Shown here in pieces: positions 37,010 to 46,664 of a DNA stretch of 64,000 nucleotides; the first letter of the stretch is position 1, and each line of letters begins with the position of its first letter. The position numbers were made by a program, and so were the translations under genes. The DNA is from Listeria ivanovii subsp. ivanovii (lineage in GTDB: Bacteria > Bacillota > Bacilli > Lactobacillales > Listeriaceae), in NCBI RefSeq assembly GCF_900187025.1, contig NZ_LT906478.1, forward strand, positions 976,001-1,040,000, read 5' to 3'. The notes beneath the pieces were generated by a model. It was not told where the DNA came from, searched no databases, and saw only the letters and a program-made list of their open reading frames with translations.

Positions 37010-37857
37010 AAAAAATTTCTTTAAAAGAACGATTTGCTCTTGATCCTCGTGTTTCTAAAAGTCTTATTAGCATAACGATTGCCATTTTGTTGTTCCCGAT
37101 TATGGGAGACTGGATTGTTTATCCAACTTATGTATTTAATGCTATCTATATTACTGCGCAGATGACTAGAGGAGCTACTTATAAATCTAGCATCGAACGG
37201 ATTGTAGGAACAATTATTGGTGGATTACTTGCAGCAGTTGTCTACTTATTAGTGCCAAATCATCACTATATTATGATTCCTGTTGGTGCGGCTCTTGCCG
37301 TTATGTTGAGCTACCTTTTCACCAAAAAATTTACGATGGTAATAGTTGTTATTACTGTAATGGTACTTGTTGGTAAAGGTGACGGTGAGCCAATTGTTTT
37401 TCTAAGAGATCGATTACTTGATACGATGATTGGTTTAGTTATTGGTTTTCTCGTTTATGCGCTCTATCCTCGGAAAAAATCGAAAAAAATGAATCAGGTT
37501 TTTACTGCGCATGAGAAAAATATTTTAGAACAAGTAAAAGCCGTGGATGTTAACTCAGAAAGTGCCAATCAGTTGGAGCCTAAAATAAAATCTTTGTGGA
37601 AGCAGCTGATTGATTTAAGAAATATGCGCGAACAAATCATTACGGATAGTAGTTTTGTTCCAAATACGACTTTTGATGATCCAATGTTTCAGTTTACAAG
37701 TTTATTTGAAAAAGCGATTAATCATATTGAGATTCTTTATCATGTAACATTGGATAAAGCTAAAGAACCTGAGTACGAAATAGTTTATGCCTATCATCAA
37801 AAAGCATGTGTAGCTGTAATTAACGAAATGGAAACATTAATCGAGGAACATAAATAA
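37006..37857 (+). CDS. FUSC/aromatic acid exporter-like membrane protein, second subunit
   Basis: A 283-residue protein with six membrane helices and a soluble C-terminal helical domain. The motif RIVGTIIGGLLAAVVYLL after the second helix, and RLLDTMIGLVIGFLVY, are typical of the ArAE_1 family. It overlaps the previous gene by 4 bases, and both end at a strong terminator. Function is inferred from the family only. Confidence 0.78.
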   Translation: MKKISLKERFALDPRVSKSLISITIAILLFPIMGDWIVYPTYVFNAIYITAQMTRGATYKSSIERIVGTIIGGLLAAVVYLLVPNHHYIMIPVGAALAVMLSYLFTKKFTMVIVVITVMVLVGKGDGEPIVFLRDRLLDTMIGLVIGFLVYALYPRKKSKKMNQVFTAHEKNILEQVKAVDVNSESANQLEPKIKSLWKQLIDLRNMREQIITDSSFVPNTTFDDPMFQFTSLFEKAINHIEILYHVTLDKAKEPEYEIVYAYHQKACVAVINEMETLIEEHK

Positions 37858-37900
37858 AAAGGATACCGAGAGCTCAAAATGGCTTTCGGTATCCTTTTTT
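37856..37900. terminator. bidirectional terminator between the FUSC pair and the LCP gene
   Basis: GGATACCGAgAGC pairs with GCTtTCGGTATCC, extended by AAAAA/TTTTT. Confidence 0.88.
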
Positions 37901-38865
37901 TAATTCTTTATATCTAAACTCTTTTTGAACATCGTAATGGCTTTTTGCAGTGCTTCTTCATTTGGCACGAAATAATAGAGGTCAAATCCGTATGACTCGC
38001 TATAAATCATTTCTCCTTCACCTTCAAGTTCTTCGGAATCGACATCTTTAAGGACAGAGGCGTAATTCGTTGCCATAGCTGTAATATCGGTTAAGGTCAT
38101 ATTAGTTTGAAAATTATCACCAACGGCCTTCATAATACTTTCAAAATTAGAAACACCAGATGTACTTACGACTTTATTGGCAATTCCGATGATAACGTCA
38201 CGCTGTCTATCTTGACGACCAAAATCCCCACGAGGATCTTCATGTCGAATACGTACATATTGCAAAGCTTCTGTGCCATTTAAAGTGATATTTCCTTTAA
38301 CAAATTTACTATTTACAGAAGTTAAATCTATGTCATTATAAACAGTAATACCGCCAACAGCATCAACAAGATCTTTAAAACCTTCCATATTAATAGAGAT
38401 AAAATAATCTACTGGAACGCCAGGCATTAGTTTTTCAACGGCATCAACTGTTCCTGATGGGCCACCGTTAGAATAAGAGGCATTAATTTTTCCAATATCT
38501 CCATTTCCGTAATCTATCTTCGTATCACGAGGGATGCTCATCATTTTTACATTATTATCTTGCTTATTCGCAGTAGCAAGGATGATAGTATCGGCACGAC
38601 CGTTTTCTTCCCCAGCACGAGCATCAGAGCCCATTAATAAGACAGAAAAAGGTTTTTTCTTTTCTAAATCTGTTGCGGTTTTATTGCTTGTTTCCAGTGG
38701 AACATTGATTTTTGACATCGTATCTTGAACCGCAAGATAATACTTTGTAGCTAGTCCGGTAATCGAGAAAAAAATAATGCCTAGTAGTGTAATACTAGCA
38801 ATTTTCATAAATTTAGCAAAGGGGGATGTTTTTTTGTGATGCTTTTCTGTGCGAGAGTTTGCCAT
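37900..38865 (-). CDS. LCP (LytR-CpsA-Psr) family wall glycopolymer ligase
   Basis: A 321-residue membrane-anchored protein. A basic N-terminus and one membrane helix (residues 20-45) lead into the LCP domain with LLMGSDARAG, SIPRDTKI and VRIRHEDPRGDFGRQDRQR. The Arg and Asp residues bind the polyprenyl phosphate. LCP enzymes join teichoic acid or other polymers to peptidoglycan. GAGGAAA precedes ATG 38865. Several LCP paralogues exist in Listeria, so I give no symbol. Confidence 0.92.
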   Translation of the reverse strand: MANSRTEKHHKKTSPFAKFMKIASITLLGIIFFSITGLATKYYLAVQDTMSKINVPLETSNKTATDLEKKKPFSVLLMGSDARAGEENGRADTIILATANKQDNNVKMMSIPRDTKIDYGNGDIGKINASYSNGGPSGTVDAVEKLMPGVPVDYFISINMEGFKDLVDAVGGITVYNDIDLTSVNSKFVKGNITLNGTEALQYVRIRHEDPRGDFGRQDRQRDVIIGIANKVVSTSGVSNFESIMKAVGDNFQTNMTLTDITAMATNYASVLKDVDSEELEGEGEMIYSESYGFDLYYFVPNEEALQKAITMFKKSLDIKN

Positions 38866-38928
38866 AAAGTTTCCTCGTCTTTCTATTTTGTTTTTTTTAA
38901 CATACCATCGTTTTTCTGTGAAATCAAC

Positions 38929-38963
38929 AAAAAACGATAAATGAATTTGAAACCCATTTATCG
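38929..38963 (-). terminator. terminator of rpoY-rnjA
   Basis: The minus-strand stem CGATAAATG/CATTTATCG is followed by T6. Confidence 0.88.
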
Positions 38964-38971
38964 CTTTGAAA

Positions 38972-40639
38972 CTATACTTCCATGATAATTGGTAATATCA
39001 TCGGACGACGTTTCGTTTTTTCATATAAGAAAGGTTGCAATGTATCTGTAATTTCATTTTTGATTTCAGACCATTGGGTTGTATTTTGTTCCATTACTTT
39101 ATTTAAGTGACGCGTTAGGAGACCTTGAGCTTCTCCAATTAAATTGCCGGATTCGCGCATATAAATGAAGCCGCGGGAAATGATATCAGGGCCAGCCAGG
39201 ACACGTGAATTTTTCATATTAATAGAGACAACAACGATAACAAGACCTTCTTCAGAAAGAATACGACGATCACGAAGGACAATATTACCGATATCACCAA
39301 TACCACTACCATCAATATAGACACTTGCTGCATGGATTTTACCAGCTACATGGGCTGTTTCACTTGTTAAAGCAAGAACATCACCATTTGCCATAATAAA
39401 GCTATTATCTTCTGGTACACCACACTCTTCCGCTGATTGGGCATGGATTTTTTGCATTCTAAACTCACCGTGAATCGGCATAAAGAATTTAGGTTTCATT
39501 AGACGAAGCATTAGTTTTTGTTCTTGTTGGCCACCATGACCTGAAGTATGGATGTTGTTTACTTTACCGTGGATAACTTCTGCTCCAGCTTGATAAAGTA
39601 AATTAATGGTGCGATTGACACTGGTTGTATTACCAGGAATAGGGGAAGACGAGAAGACTACCGTATCACCTGGTTGAATTTGAATTTGACGATGTGTGCC
39701 GTTAGCAATTCTAGAAAGGGCTGCCATTGGTTCACCTTGACTTCCAGTACAAAGAATCGTCACATTGCCAGCCGGAGTTTTGTTTAATTGATGCACGTCA
39801 ATAAACGTGTCTTTTGGTGCTTGAATATAACCTAATTGTTTACCAATTTCCATGGCAGATTCCATACTACGACCGAAAACGGCAATTTTACGACCAGTTT
39901 CGATGGAAGATTCTACTACTTGTTGTAAGCGGTAGATGTTCGATGCAAAAGTTGCGAAGATGATTCGTCCTTCTACATCACGGAAAATATTTTTAATGCT
40001 TTCGCCGACAACACGTTCACTCATCGTAAAATTAGGAACTTCCGCATTGGTACTATCGGATAATAGACAAAGAACGCCTTCTTTACCAATTTCAGCCATT
40101 TTTGTTAAGTTAGCTGGTTCGCCAACAGGGGTGAAGTCAAATTTGAAATCTCCTGTATGAACAATATTACCAGATGGTGTTTTTACCACAATACCATATG
40201 TGTCAGGGATACTATGTGTCGTGCGGAAGAAAGAAATACTTGTTTTTCTGAATTTAAAAACGTCATCTTCTTCATATTCATAAATTTTCGTTTGACGAAG
40301 CAAGCCATGTTCTTCTAATTTATTACGGATAAGTGCACTTGCGAGTTTTCCAGCATAAATCGGAATGTTTAGCTCGCGAAGTAAGTAAGGAACACCACCG
40401 ATATGATCTTCGTGACCATGGGTGATAAAAAGTCCTTTAATCTTGTCTTTGTTTTTTACAAGGTAACTGTAATCAGGAATAACATAATCAATACCAAGAA
40501 GTTCGTCTTCTGGGAACTTGATTCCTGCATCAATTAGAATAATTTCGTCTTGAAATTGTACGCCATATGTGTTTTTACCGATCTCGCCTAGTCCACCAAG
40601 GGCGAAAACAGCTGTCTCATTATTTTTTACGAATTTCAT
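38972..40639 (-). CDS. rnjA: ribonuclease J1
   Basis: A 555-residue beta-lactamase/beta-CASP ribonuclease with 5'-3' exo- and endonuclease activity in mRNA decay and rRNA maturation. The zinc motif [10 protein letters not shown] is at about residue 75, and the beta-CASP motifs ([15 protein letters not shown]) follow. It is full length for RNase J1. It starts 6 bases after the rpoY stop without a strong ribosome binding site of its own, so translation is coupled. Confidence 0.96.
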   Translation of the reverse strand: MKFVKNNETAVFALGGLGEIGKNTYGVQFQDEIILIDAGIKFPEDELLGIDYVIPDYSYLVKNKDKIKGLFITHGHEDHIGGVPYLLRELNIPIYAGKLASALIRNKLEEHGLLRQTKIYEYEEDDVFKFRKTSISFFRTTHSIPDTYGIVVKTPSGNIVHTGDFKFDFTPVGEPANLTKMAEIGKEGVLCLLSDSTNAEVPNFTMSERVVGESIKNIFRDVEGRIIFATFASNIYRLQQVVESSIETGRKIAVFGRSMESAMEIGKQLGYIQAPKDTFIDVHQLNKTPAGNVTILCTGSQGEPMAALSRIANGTHRQIQIQPGDTVVFSSSPIPGNTTSVNRTINLLYQAGAEVIHGKVNNIHTSGHGGQQEQKLMLRLMKPKFFMPIHGEFRMQKIHAQSAEECGVPEDNSFIMANGDVLALTSETAHVAGKIHAASVYIDGSGIGDIGNIVLRDRRILSEEGLVIVVVSINMKNSRVLAGPDIISRGFIYMRESGNLIGEAQGLLTRHLNKVMEQNTTQWSEIKNEITDTLQPFLYEKTKRRPMILPIIMEV

Positions 40640-40645
40640 AGGAGC

Positions 40646-40855
40646 TTATTTTTCCCAGAGCGCGAAGTCTGGGTTTTCCTTTTCATAAGCTAAATGTGCG
40701 TCACTGATTTTTTCAACAAATTCAATGTGGAAAGGCTCGTCTTTTAAAAGTTGGCGTACTTTTACTTCGCTTTCCGCTTCTACATATAAAGATTGTGTTT
40801 TTTCGCGTACGGGTGTTTCTGTAAGTGTTTCTTGATAAAATACTTTAAAAATCAT
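40646..40855 (-). CDS. rpoY: RNA polymerase epsilon subunit RpoY
   Basis: A 69-residue protein of the DUF1447 family, now known as the small epsilon subunit of Bacillota RNA polymerase (YkzG in B. subtilis). It starts MIFKVFYQ and is rich in charged residues. AAGGAGA precedes the ATG. Linkage rpoY-rnjA is conserved in Bacillus and many relatives. A terminator-like hairpin sits in its leader at 40885-40920. Confidence 0.93.
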
Positions 40856-41354
40856 TTTTTTCTCTCCTTAAAATTAAAGTTTAGTGTTTAAAAATAGGTT
40901 TCATGCAAGCTGAAAACCTAATATTTATTTAATAGTTGTTAGCACTGCTTTTTAGTTGTGGACGTATTAGCAGGCGGATATGGGTGCACAAGATACTAAC
41001 AATTTGGCATAAAAAAGACAAAGAAAAATTACCACAGACTACTTGAATGAGTTAGCTGTGCACATAAGTCGATTTTCTTATCCGTTATAATTGCATACCT
41101 TTATTTTGGGAATTTGAAACAAATTTCCGAGTAAAAGATGTAATTATAATCTTTTTTTCACGTTCTATTGTCGTTCTATAAATGTTCATCCGATCTATAT
41201 CCTTCATTCTAATATACCATAAATCCTGATAATTGCTACTAGAAAGTATAATTAATTTTGTTTATTTAGGAAGATTATGATTTTCTAGTGTTTTTCTGCT
41301 ATAATTTGGTCATATGTGCTTTTAAAATGGATAGAGGATAGAGGCGTTTAATTG
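40856..41354. other. divergent intergenic region between rpoY and the HAD gene
   Basis: About 500 gene-free bases. It holds the hairpin at 40885-40920, an A/T-rich middle part, and an extended -10 (TG-C-TATAAT, 41297-41305) for the HAD gene. The rpoY promoter is not clear. I see no RNA gene I can name. Confidence 0.5.
40885..40920 (-). promoter_or_regulatory. attenuator-like hairpin in the rpoY-rnjA leader
   Basis: On the minus strand TAGGTTTtCA pairs with TGAAACCTA and is followed by T5, about 35 bases before the rpoY ribosome binding site. The shape is that of an intrinsic terminator within the 5' leader. Confidence 0.5.
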
Positions 41355-42125
41355 ATGAGTAAAATTGTATTTTTTGATGTAGATGGGACACTTGTGGGTG
41401 AAACAAAAGAAATTCCAGCTTCTGCCAAACAAGCCATCGCGGAGCTAAAAGAAAATGGTATTTATGTTGCAATTGCAACCGGGCGTGGTCCGTTTATGCT
41501 AGATGAAATCAGAAAAGAGTTAGGAATTGATTCGTATATTTGTTACAACGGTCAATATGTTATTTTTGAAGGAAAAGAAATTTTTGCTAAACCATTACCA
41601 ACAGAATCACTAGAACGGCTTATTAGTGTTGCTACTGAACATGAACATCCAATTGTTTTTTCTGGTAAAGAATCAATGCGAGCTAATTTACCTGATCATG
41701 ACCGAGTGACAAGAGGGATGGATTCTATTAAACGAGGCTATCCGAAAGTGGATGCTAATTATTATAAAGGACGAGATATTTTTCAGTGCTTACTTTTCTG
41801 TGAAGAGTCTTTTGATGCCTATTACCGAAAAGAATTTAAACAATATGGATTTCTTCGTTGGCATGAGGTATCTGTGGATGTTTGTCCTGCGGATGGTTCA
41901 AAAGCAGAGGGAATTAAACAAATGATAAAACAACTGGGCTTTTCGATGGAAGATACGTATGCTTTTGGTGATGGGTTGAACGATATTAAGATGCTAGAGG
42001 CTGTTGGTACTGGAGTGGCAATGGGGAATGGTCGTGATGAGGTAAAAGAAGTGGCGGATTATGTTACAAGTCATGTGGATGATGATGGGGTTTATAATGC
42101 TTTAAAACATTTGCAATTAATTTAA
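41355..42125 (+). CDS. Cof-type HAD phosphatase
   Basis: A 256-residue haloacid dehalogenase-like hydrolase of the Cof (type IIB) subfamily. The nucleophile motif VFFDVDGTLVG is at residues 4-14, motif II is AIATGRG, and motif IV is FGDGLNDIKML. Such enzymes dephosphorylate sugar phosphates or FMN. The gene stands before the LacI gene but on the opposite strand, so it is not part of the sugar operon. ATG 41355 fits the spacing from GAGG better than TTG 41352. Confidence 0.92.
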   Translation: MSKIVFFDVDGTLVGETKEIPASAKQAIAELKENGIYVAIATGRGPFMLDEIRKELGIDSYICYNGQYVIFEGKEIFAKPLPTESLERLISVATEHEHPIVFSGKESMRANLPDHDRVTRGMDSIKRGYPKVDANYYKGRDIFQCLLFCEESFDAYYRKEFKQYGFLRWHEVSVDVCPADGSKAEGIKQMIKQLGFSMEDTYAFGDGLNDIKMLEAVGTGVAMGNGRDEVKEVADYVTSHVDDDGVYNALKHLQLI

Positions 42126-42135
42126 TCTAAGTGCC

Positions 42136-42174
42136 CAAAAAGCCTGTGCTCGAAAATAGAGCGCAGGCCTTTTA
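42136..42174 (+). terminator. terminator of the HAD gene
   Basis: AAAGCCTGtGCTC pairs with GAGCgCAGGCcTTT, ending in T4. Confidence 0.75.
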
Positions 42175-42178
42175 ATGT

Positions 42179-43207
42179 TTAATTTTGGAATGGAATACAA
42201 CTAGTGCGTTCAATCAAGCTAGTGTTTACTTGGATTTGTCTTGTTTCAAACTTTGCATCTGCTTTTATTTGTTTAGATAAAAGTGCAAGTGTTTGTTCAG
42301 CGATGTCACGTTTTTTTACATGTACGGTTGTAAGTTCAGGTGTAATTACTTTGCTTTCATTAATATTATCAAAGCCCAAAACAGAAATTTGTTCAGGTAC
42401 TTTAATGGATTGACTTTGAAGCATTTTAATCATACTAATAGCCATATAATCATTTTCACAAAAAATCGCAGAAGGCAATTCAGGCAATTGAGCAATGGCT
42501 TCTTTGACTGAAGGATCTTCTTGAATTTGCATTGCTGGTAAATGGAAAATATGTTGTTTGGAAATAGTAATTTCTGCTTCTTTTAAACGAGTAAAAAAAC
42601 CACTTTTCCGTTCTTCAAAATTCTTAATGCGTGGTAGTCCCATTACATAGCCGATTTTTTTATGGGATAGTTGTAAGAGATAGTCAGCTGCTGTATAACC
42701 GCCAAGAAAATTATTAATAGAGACAAAATTTGCAGGAATATGTGGGTGATGTGTATCAAGGATGACAATTTTGGGATATACCTGCTGCACTCGACTGATT
42801 TCTTCTGCGCCGAGGTTGGTACCGAGTAAAATTAACCCTGCTGATGTTTGTTCTTTTTCGGCTTCGGCAAGTTCCTCTAATATGGTTGTTGCATCAAAGG
42901 TAGAGATAATTAATTCATAAGGATAGCTAGTGATTTCAGCGGATAAGTAACTAAGTAATTCACTGAAAAACGGTAATGTCTGATATTGATCTGTAATTAA
43001 ATCAGGACTTTTGCAGGCAATAAAACGAATGACGGATTTCTTCTGTCTTTTTTTATTTGTGTTACGTAGGGGGATGTAATTATTTTCCTCCACAATTTTT
43101 AGAATATGTAAACGTGTTTCTTCGCTTACGCCGGTTTTTCCGTTCAGCGCAAGGGAAACAGCCGATTTCGAAACATTTGCAAGTCGTGCTATATCTTCAA
43201 GCTTCAT
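42179..43207 (-). CDS. LacI family transcriptional repressor of the sugar operon
   Basis: A 342-residue LacI/GalR regulator. The DNA-binding helix-turn-helix (LEDIARLANVSKSAVSLALNG) occupies residues 3-23 and the sugar-binding domain follows. It is divergent from the isomerase-transketolase-kinase-PTS operon, and repeated TTTACTAAA motifs lie between them. It is thus the likely repressor of that operon and of itself. ATG 43207 has AAGGGGA 8 bases upstream; ATG 43213 is too close. Confidence 0.9.
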   Translation of the reverse strand: MKLEDIARLANVSKSAVSLALNGKTGVSEETRLHILKIVEENNYIPLRNTNKKRQKKSVIRFIACKSPDLITDQYQTLPFFSELLSYLSAEITSYPYELIISTFDATTILEELAEAEKEQTSAGLILLGTNLGAEEISRVQQVYPKIVILDTHHPHIPANFVSINNFLGGYTAADYLLQLSHKKIGYVMGLPRIKNFEERKSGFFTRLKEAEITISKQHIFHLPAMQIQEDPSVKEAIAQLPELPSAIFCENDYMAISMIKMLQSQSIKVPEQISVLGFDNINESKVITPELTTVHVKKRDIAEQTLALLSKQIKADAKFETRQIQVNTSLIERTSCIPFQN

Positions 43208-43222
43208 TTTCATTTCCCCTTG

Positions 43223-43449
43223 TTTACTAAATTTACTTTATTTAGTATATCATGTTTAGTAAATTAAAACAAAAAAGCAGCCGAATATGTGGATTCAATC
43301 GCTTTATTTAGTTGAAAAAGATAAAATAAACTAAAACAAAACATAAATTGATCTAAAGATTTATTGACTTAGTTTAGAGGTGGGGCTATAATACAATTGA
43401 AGAAAGCGATTACTAATTGCTTTTTCTAAGAACTAAAATATTTACTAAA
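43223..43449. promoter_or_regulatory. operator-like repeats for the LacI regulator
   Basis: The 9-mer TTTACTAAA occurs at 43223-43231 and 43441-43449, and its reverse complement at 43255-43263. Related AACTAAAA or TTTAGT pieces lie at about 43241, 43307, 43329, 43371 and 43431. This clustering between divergent genes suggests multiple binding sites. Confidence 0.55.
43364..43392 (+). promoter_or_regulatory. sigma-A promoter of the isomerase-PTS operon
   Basis: TTGACT and TATAAT are spaced by 17 bases. The spacer contains TTAGTTTAG, a piece of the operator-like repeat. Confidence 0.85.
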
Positions 43450-43471
43450 CTAAAATAAAGGTGGTTAGAAG

Positions 43472-44875
43472 ATGGAGGGGATTAAGATTGGTTTTGCTCC
43501 AACGAGACGTAGCATATTTAGTGCGCCAGATGCGGTTAAATATGCCAATCTCACGCGACAAAAACTAAACGAACTAAACATTGAATTTGTAGATATTGCT
43601 GAATTTAATGAAGACGGTTTGCTGTATGATGATGCGGATGTTTCAAAAATTGCTGGAAAATTTAAAGCGGCAGGTATTCAAGGCTTATTTTTGCCACATA
43701 CTAATTTTGGAACGGAATATGTTTGTGCAAGACTTGCAAAAGAATTAAATGTACCTGTTCTTTTATGGGGGCCTCGCGATGAACGTCCTGATGAAAAGGG
43801 GATTCGATTACGTGATACACAATGCGGGTTGTTCGCAACGGGAAAAATTTTGCGTAGATTTCAAGTCCCCTTTACATACATGACGAATTGCCGATTATCT
43901 GATCCCGAATTTGAACGAGGTATTCGAGATTTTATTGCAATTTGTAATACAGTAAAAACCTTTCAAAACATGCGGATTTTACAAATTGGTCCTCGTCCGT
44001 TTGACTTTTGGACAACCATGTGTAATGAAGGTGAGTTGTTAGAAAAATTCAATATTCAACTTGCGCCAATTCCGTTACCAGAATTAATCAAAGAAATTCG
44101 AAATGTATCGAAAGAACAAATTGATGAGGTAGACGGTACTGTGGAATACTGTGAGGGATGCGCTATCGTTAAAATTAAAGATGTTGATTTGCGGATGGTC
44201 GCGGCACTTAAAGTTGCCATGAAAAATTTAGCTGCAAAATACGGTTGTAGTGCAATTGCGATTCAATGTTGGACAGCGCTTCAGGATGAAATTGGTATTA
44301 TGCCATGTGCAGCAAATGCTATGTTGATTGATGAAGGAATTCCTGTTGTTTGTGAAACAGATATTCATGGAGCAATTTCTTGTTTATTAATTGAAGCGGC
44401 AAATGTAGGTAAGAATAAAAGCTTTTTTGCTGATTGGACTGTTCGTCATCCAGATAACGAGAATGGTGAATTACTCCAACACTGTGGTTTATTTCCGTTT
44501 TCCGTTGCGAAAGAAAAACCAGCAATTGGCTATCCGCTAGCATTTGACTCACCAGGAGCAGTAGAAGCAGAGGCAAAAGGTGGGGAACTGACTTTATGCC
44601 GTTTTGATGGTGACAACGGTGAATACTCCTTGTTACTAGGTAAAGCAAAAGGTATTGATGGGCCTTACACAAAAGGAACATATCTTTGGATTGAGGTAGA
44701 TAATTTGAAACGATTAGAGGAGAAAATTGTTTCAGGACCATATATTCATCATGTTAGTGGCATCCATGCAGATGTGGTTCCAATTCTGTACGAAGCATGC
44801 AAATATATTGGCGTAAAGCCAGACCTCTATGATCCGATTGAAGAAGATGTAAAAGCATATTTACGCGGTGAATAG
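43472..44875 (+). CDS. L-fucose/L-arabinose isomerase-like protein
   Basis: A 467-residue protein of the fucose isomerase-like fold. The N-terminal Rossmann-like domain has GLFLPHTNFG and the middle has IQIGPRPFDFW-like residues. The region EYCEGCAIVKIKD and a late HVSGIHADVV match conserved positions of the family. By family it interconverts an aldose and a ketose. It is the first gene of a six-gene operon with a split transketolase, an FGGY kinase and a PTS. That context points to conversion of an imported pentose-type sugar to a ketose before phosphorylation. AAAGGTGG precedes ATG 43472. Confidence 0.8.
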   Translation: MEGIKIGFAPTRRSIFSAPDAVKYANLTRQKLNELNIEFVDIAEFNEDGLLYDDADVSKIAGKFKAAGIQGLFLPHTNFGTEYVCARLAKELNVPVLLWGPRDERPDEKGIRLRDTQCGLFATGKILRRFQVPFTYMTNCRLSDPEFERGIRDFIAICNTVKTFQNMRILQIGPRPFDFWTTMCNEGELLEKFNIQLAPIPLPELIKEIRNVSKEQIDEVDGTVEYCEGCAIVKIKDVDLRMVAALKVAMKNLAAKYGCSAIAIQCWTALQDEIGIMPCAANAMLIDEGIPVVCETDIHGAISCLLIEAANVGKNKSFFADWTVRHPDNENGELLQHCGLFPFSVAKEKPAIGYPLAFDSPGAVEAEAKGGELTLCRFDGDNGEYSLLLGKAKGIDGPYTKGTYLWIEVDNLKRLEEKIVSGPYIHHVSGIHADVVPILYEACKYIGVKPDLYDPIEEDVKAYLRGE

Positions 44876-44890
44876 AGAAAGGAGTAAAAA

Positions 44891-45715
44891 ATGAGTGAAT
44901 TAAAGATGAAATCGTTTGAAATTAGAAAAGATGTTATAAAAATGATTTACGATGCAAAAACCGGACATACTGGTTCAGATTTATCATGCGCGGATATTCT
45001 TGTAGCACTTTACTATGGCGCGATGAATATTAATCCGAATAATCCTGAAGCTTTAGACCGTGATCGCTATGTCCAAAGTAAAGGTCATGCTGTCGAAGTT
45101 CTTTGGGCGGTTTTGGCAGATAAAGGATTTTTTGCAAAAGAAGAATTGGGTACTTTCTCCGCATTTGGCTCTCGCTTTATCGGACATCCAAATAATAAAG
45201 TTGCAGGAATTGAAATGAACACAGGTTCGCTTGGGCATGGATTATCGGTTTCTGTGGGTATGGCATTAGCCGCTAAAATGGATGGGAAAAGTTATCACAC
45301 CTATACTCTAATGGGAGACGGAGAACTTGCGGAAGGGTCTGTTTGGGAAGGCGCGATGGCTGCGGCAAATTACAATTTAGATAATTTAACAGCCATTATT
45401 GATCGAAACTCCTTACAAATTTCTGGTCGCACGGAGGATGTCATGAGCGTGGAACCTTTGGCAGATAAGTGGCGCGCATTTGGTTGGGATGTTATCGAAG
45501 TAGATGGAAACGATCCGGATAAACTACAAGCACTTTTTAAAACAGTGAATAAAACTGGAAAACCTCGTCTGATTATTGCGAAAACAATTAAAGGTTATGG
45601 CGTTAAAATGGCTGAAAATGTTGCTAAATGGCATCACTATGTACCAAGCCGTGAGGAATACGAAATAGCAATGAAAGATTTAGAGGAAAGAATGGAGGCG
45701 TGCCGTCATGAATAA
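44891..45715 (+). CDS. transketolase, N-terminal (TPP-binding) subunit
   Basis: A 274-residue transketolase half. It has GHTGSDLSCADILVALYY at the start, GSLGHGLSVSVGMALA, and the thiamine diphosphate motif GDGELAEGSVWEGA...N. The partner half follows with an overlap of 8 bases, so the two make one enzyme. Housekeeping transketolases are single chains; split ones are usually specialised for operon-specific substrates. In characterised D-apiose pathways a split transketolase acts on apulose 4-phosphate; that assignment is inferred here. Confidence 0.88.
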   Translation: MSELKMKSFEIRKDVIKMIYDAKTGHTGSDLSCADILVALYYGAMNINPNNPEALDRDRYVQSKGHAVEVLWAVLADKGFFAKEELGTFSAFGSRFIGHPNNKVAGIEMNTGSLGHGLSVSVGMALAAKMDGKSYHTYTLMGDGELAEGSVWEGAMAAANYNLDNLTAIIDRNSLQISGRTEDVMSVEPLADKWRAFGWDVIEVDGNDPDKLQALFKTVNKTGKPRLIIAKTIKGYGVKMAENVAKWHHYVPSREEYEIAMKDLEERMEACRHE

Positions 45716-46664
45716 AATCGCGAACCGCCAAATAATGTGTGAAGTCTTAATGAAAGAAGCAGCTCGTAACGATAGTAATTTAGTTGTATTAACAAGTGAT
45801 TCAAGAGGATCCGCTTCGCTGGGGGCTTTCGCAGAAAAATTTCCAGAACGATTAATTGAAACTGGTATTGCCGAACAAAATATTGTTGGAATTGCAGCAG
45901 GATTAGCACATAGTGGCAAACGAGCTTTTGTTGCTTCACCTGCATGTTTCCTGAGTATGCGTAGTATTGAACAGGTGAAAGTAGATGTGGCTTATTCAGA
46001 CACGAATGTAAAATTGATTGGCATCAGTGGTGGTGTCAGTTATGGTGCACTTGGTATGAGCCATCATTCGCTTCAAGATATTGCTGTTACTAGAGCGATT
46101 CCTAATTTAGAAGTCATTCTACCAGCAGATCGCCTAGAAACAGAAGCTGTTTTTGACTATTTGCTTCAATCAAATCGACCGGCATATGTTCGTCTTGGAA
46201 GAAATGCGGTAGAAGATTGTTACATCGAAAAGCCAGTATTTCAAATTGGGAAAGCTGCGACCCTCAGAGAAGGGGACGATGTGGCAATTTTAGCGACTGG
46301 CGAAATGATACGTGTCGCACTTGATGCAAGCGAAGAATTAAAGTTAAAAGGAATCAGCGCACGCGTATTGAATTTTTCAACAATCAAGCCGTTTGATCAA
46401 GGAGTAGTAGAAGCGGCATTAGCTGAAACAAAACTACTTATTAGTATGGAAGAACATAGTATTTATGGGGGATTAGGTGCAGCAGTGAGCGAAGTGGTAA
46501 GTAGTTCTTCAACAAGTATTCGTCATTTGATTTTAGGAATTCCGGATGAACCTGCTATTGCTGGAACGAGCCAAGAAATTTTCGCTTATTACGGTTTATC
46601 TGCTACTGGAGTTGCTGATATAGTCATGAAAAACCTACCAATTATTGGAGACGAAAAAAGATGA
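45708..46664 (+). CDS. transketolase, C-terminal subunit
   Basis: A 318-residue transketolase half. It includes the pyrimidine-binding domain with the conserved Glu in ETGIAEQNIVGIAAGLA and the C-terminal domain. It overlaps both neighbours (8 bases with the N-terminal half, 4 bases with the kinase). Together the two halves move two-carbon units between sugar phosphates. It acts in the cytosol on the phosphorylated product of the kinase encoded next. Confidence 0.88.
   Translation: MNKIANRQIMCEVLMKEAARNDSNLVVLTSDSRGSASLGAFAEKFPERLIETGIAEQNIVGIAAGLAHSGKRAFVASPACFLSMRSIEQVKVDVAYSDTNVKLIGISGGVSYGALGMSHHSLQDIAVTRAIPNLEVILPADRLETEAVFDYLLQSNRPAYVRLGRNAVEDCYIEKPVFQIGKAATLREGDDVAILATGEMIRVALDASEELKLKGISARVLNFSTIKPFDQGVVEAALAETKLLISMEEHSIYGGLGAAVSEVVSSSSTSIRHLILGIPDEPAIAGTSQEIFAYYGLSATGVADIVMKNLPIIGDEKR

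Noticed and set aside
43390-43430. Possible cre site (AAAGCG) downstream of the sugar operon promoter
   Set aside because: The spacing of TG, AA and CG does not match the cre consensus.
44319-44741. Minus-strand open frame of 140 codons inside the isomerase-like gene
   Set aside because: It has low-complexity Leu/Gln/Ser composition and no start signals; the plus-strand gene is well supported.
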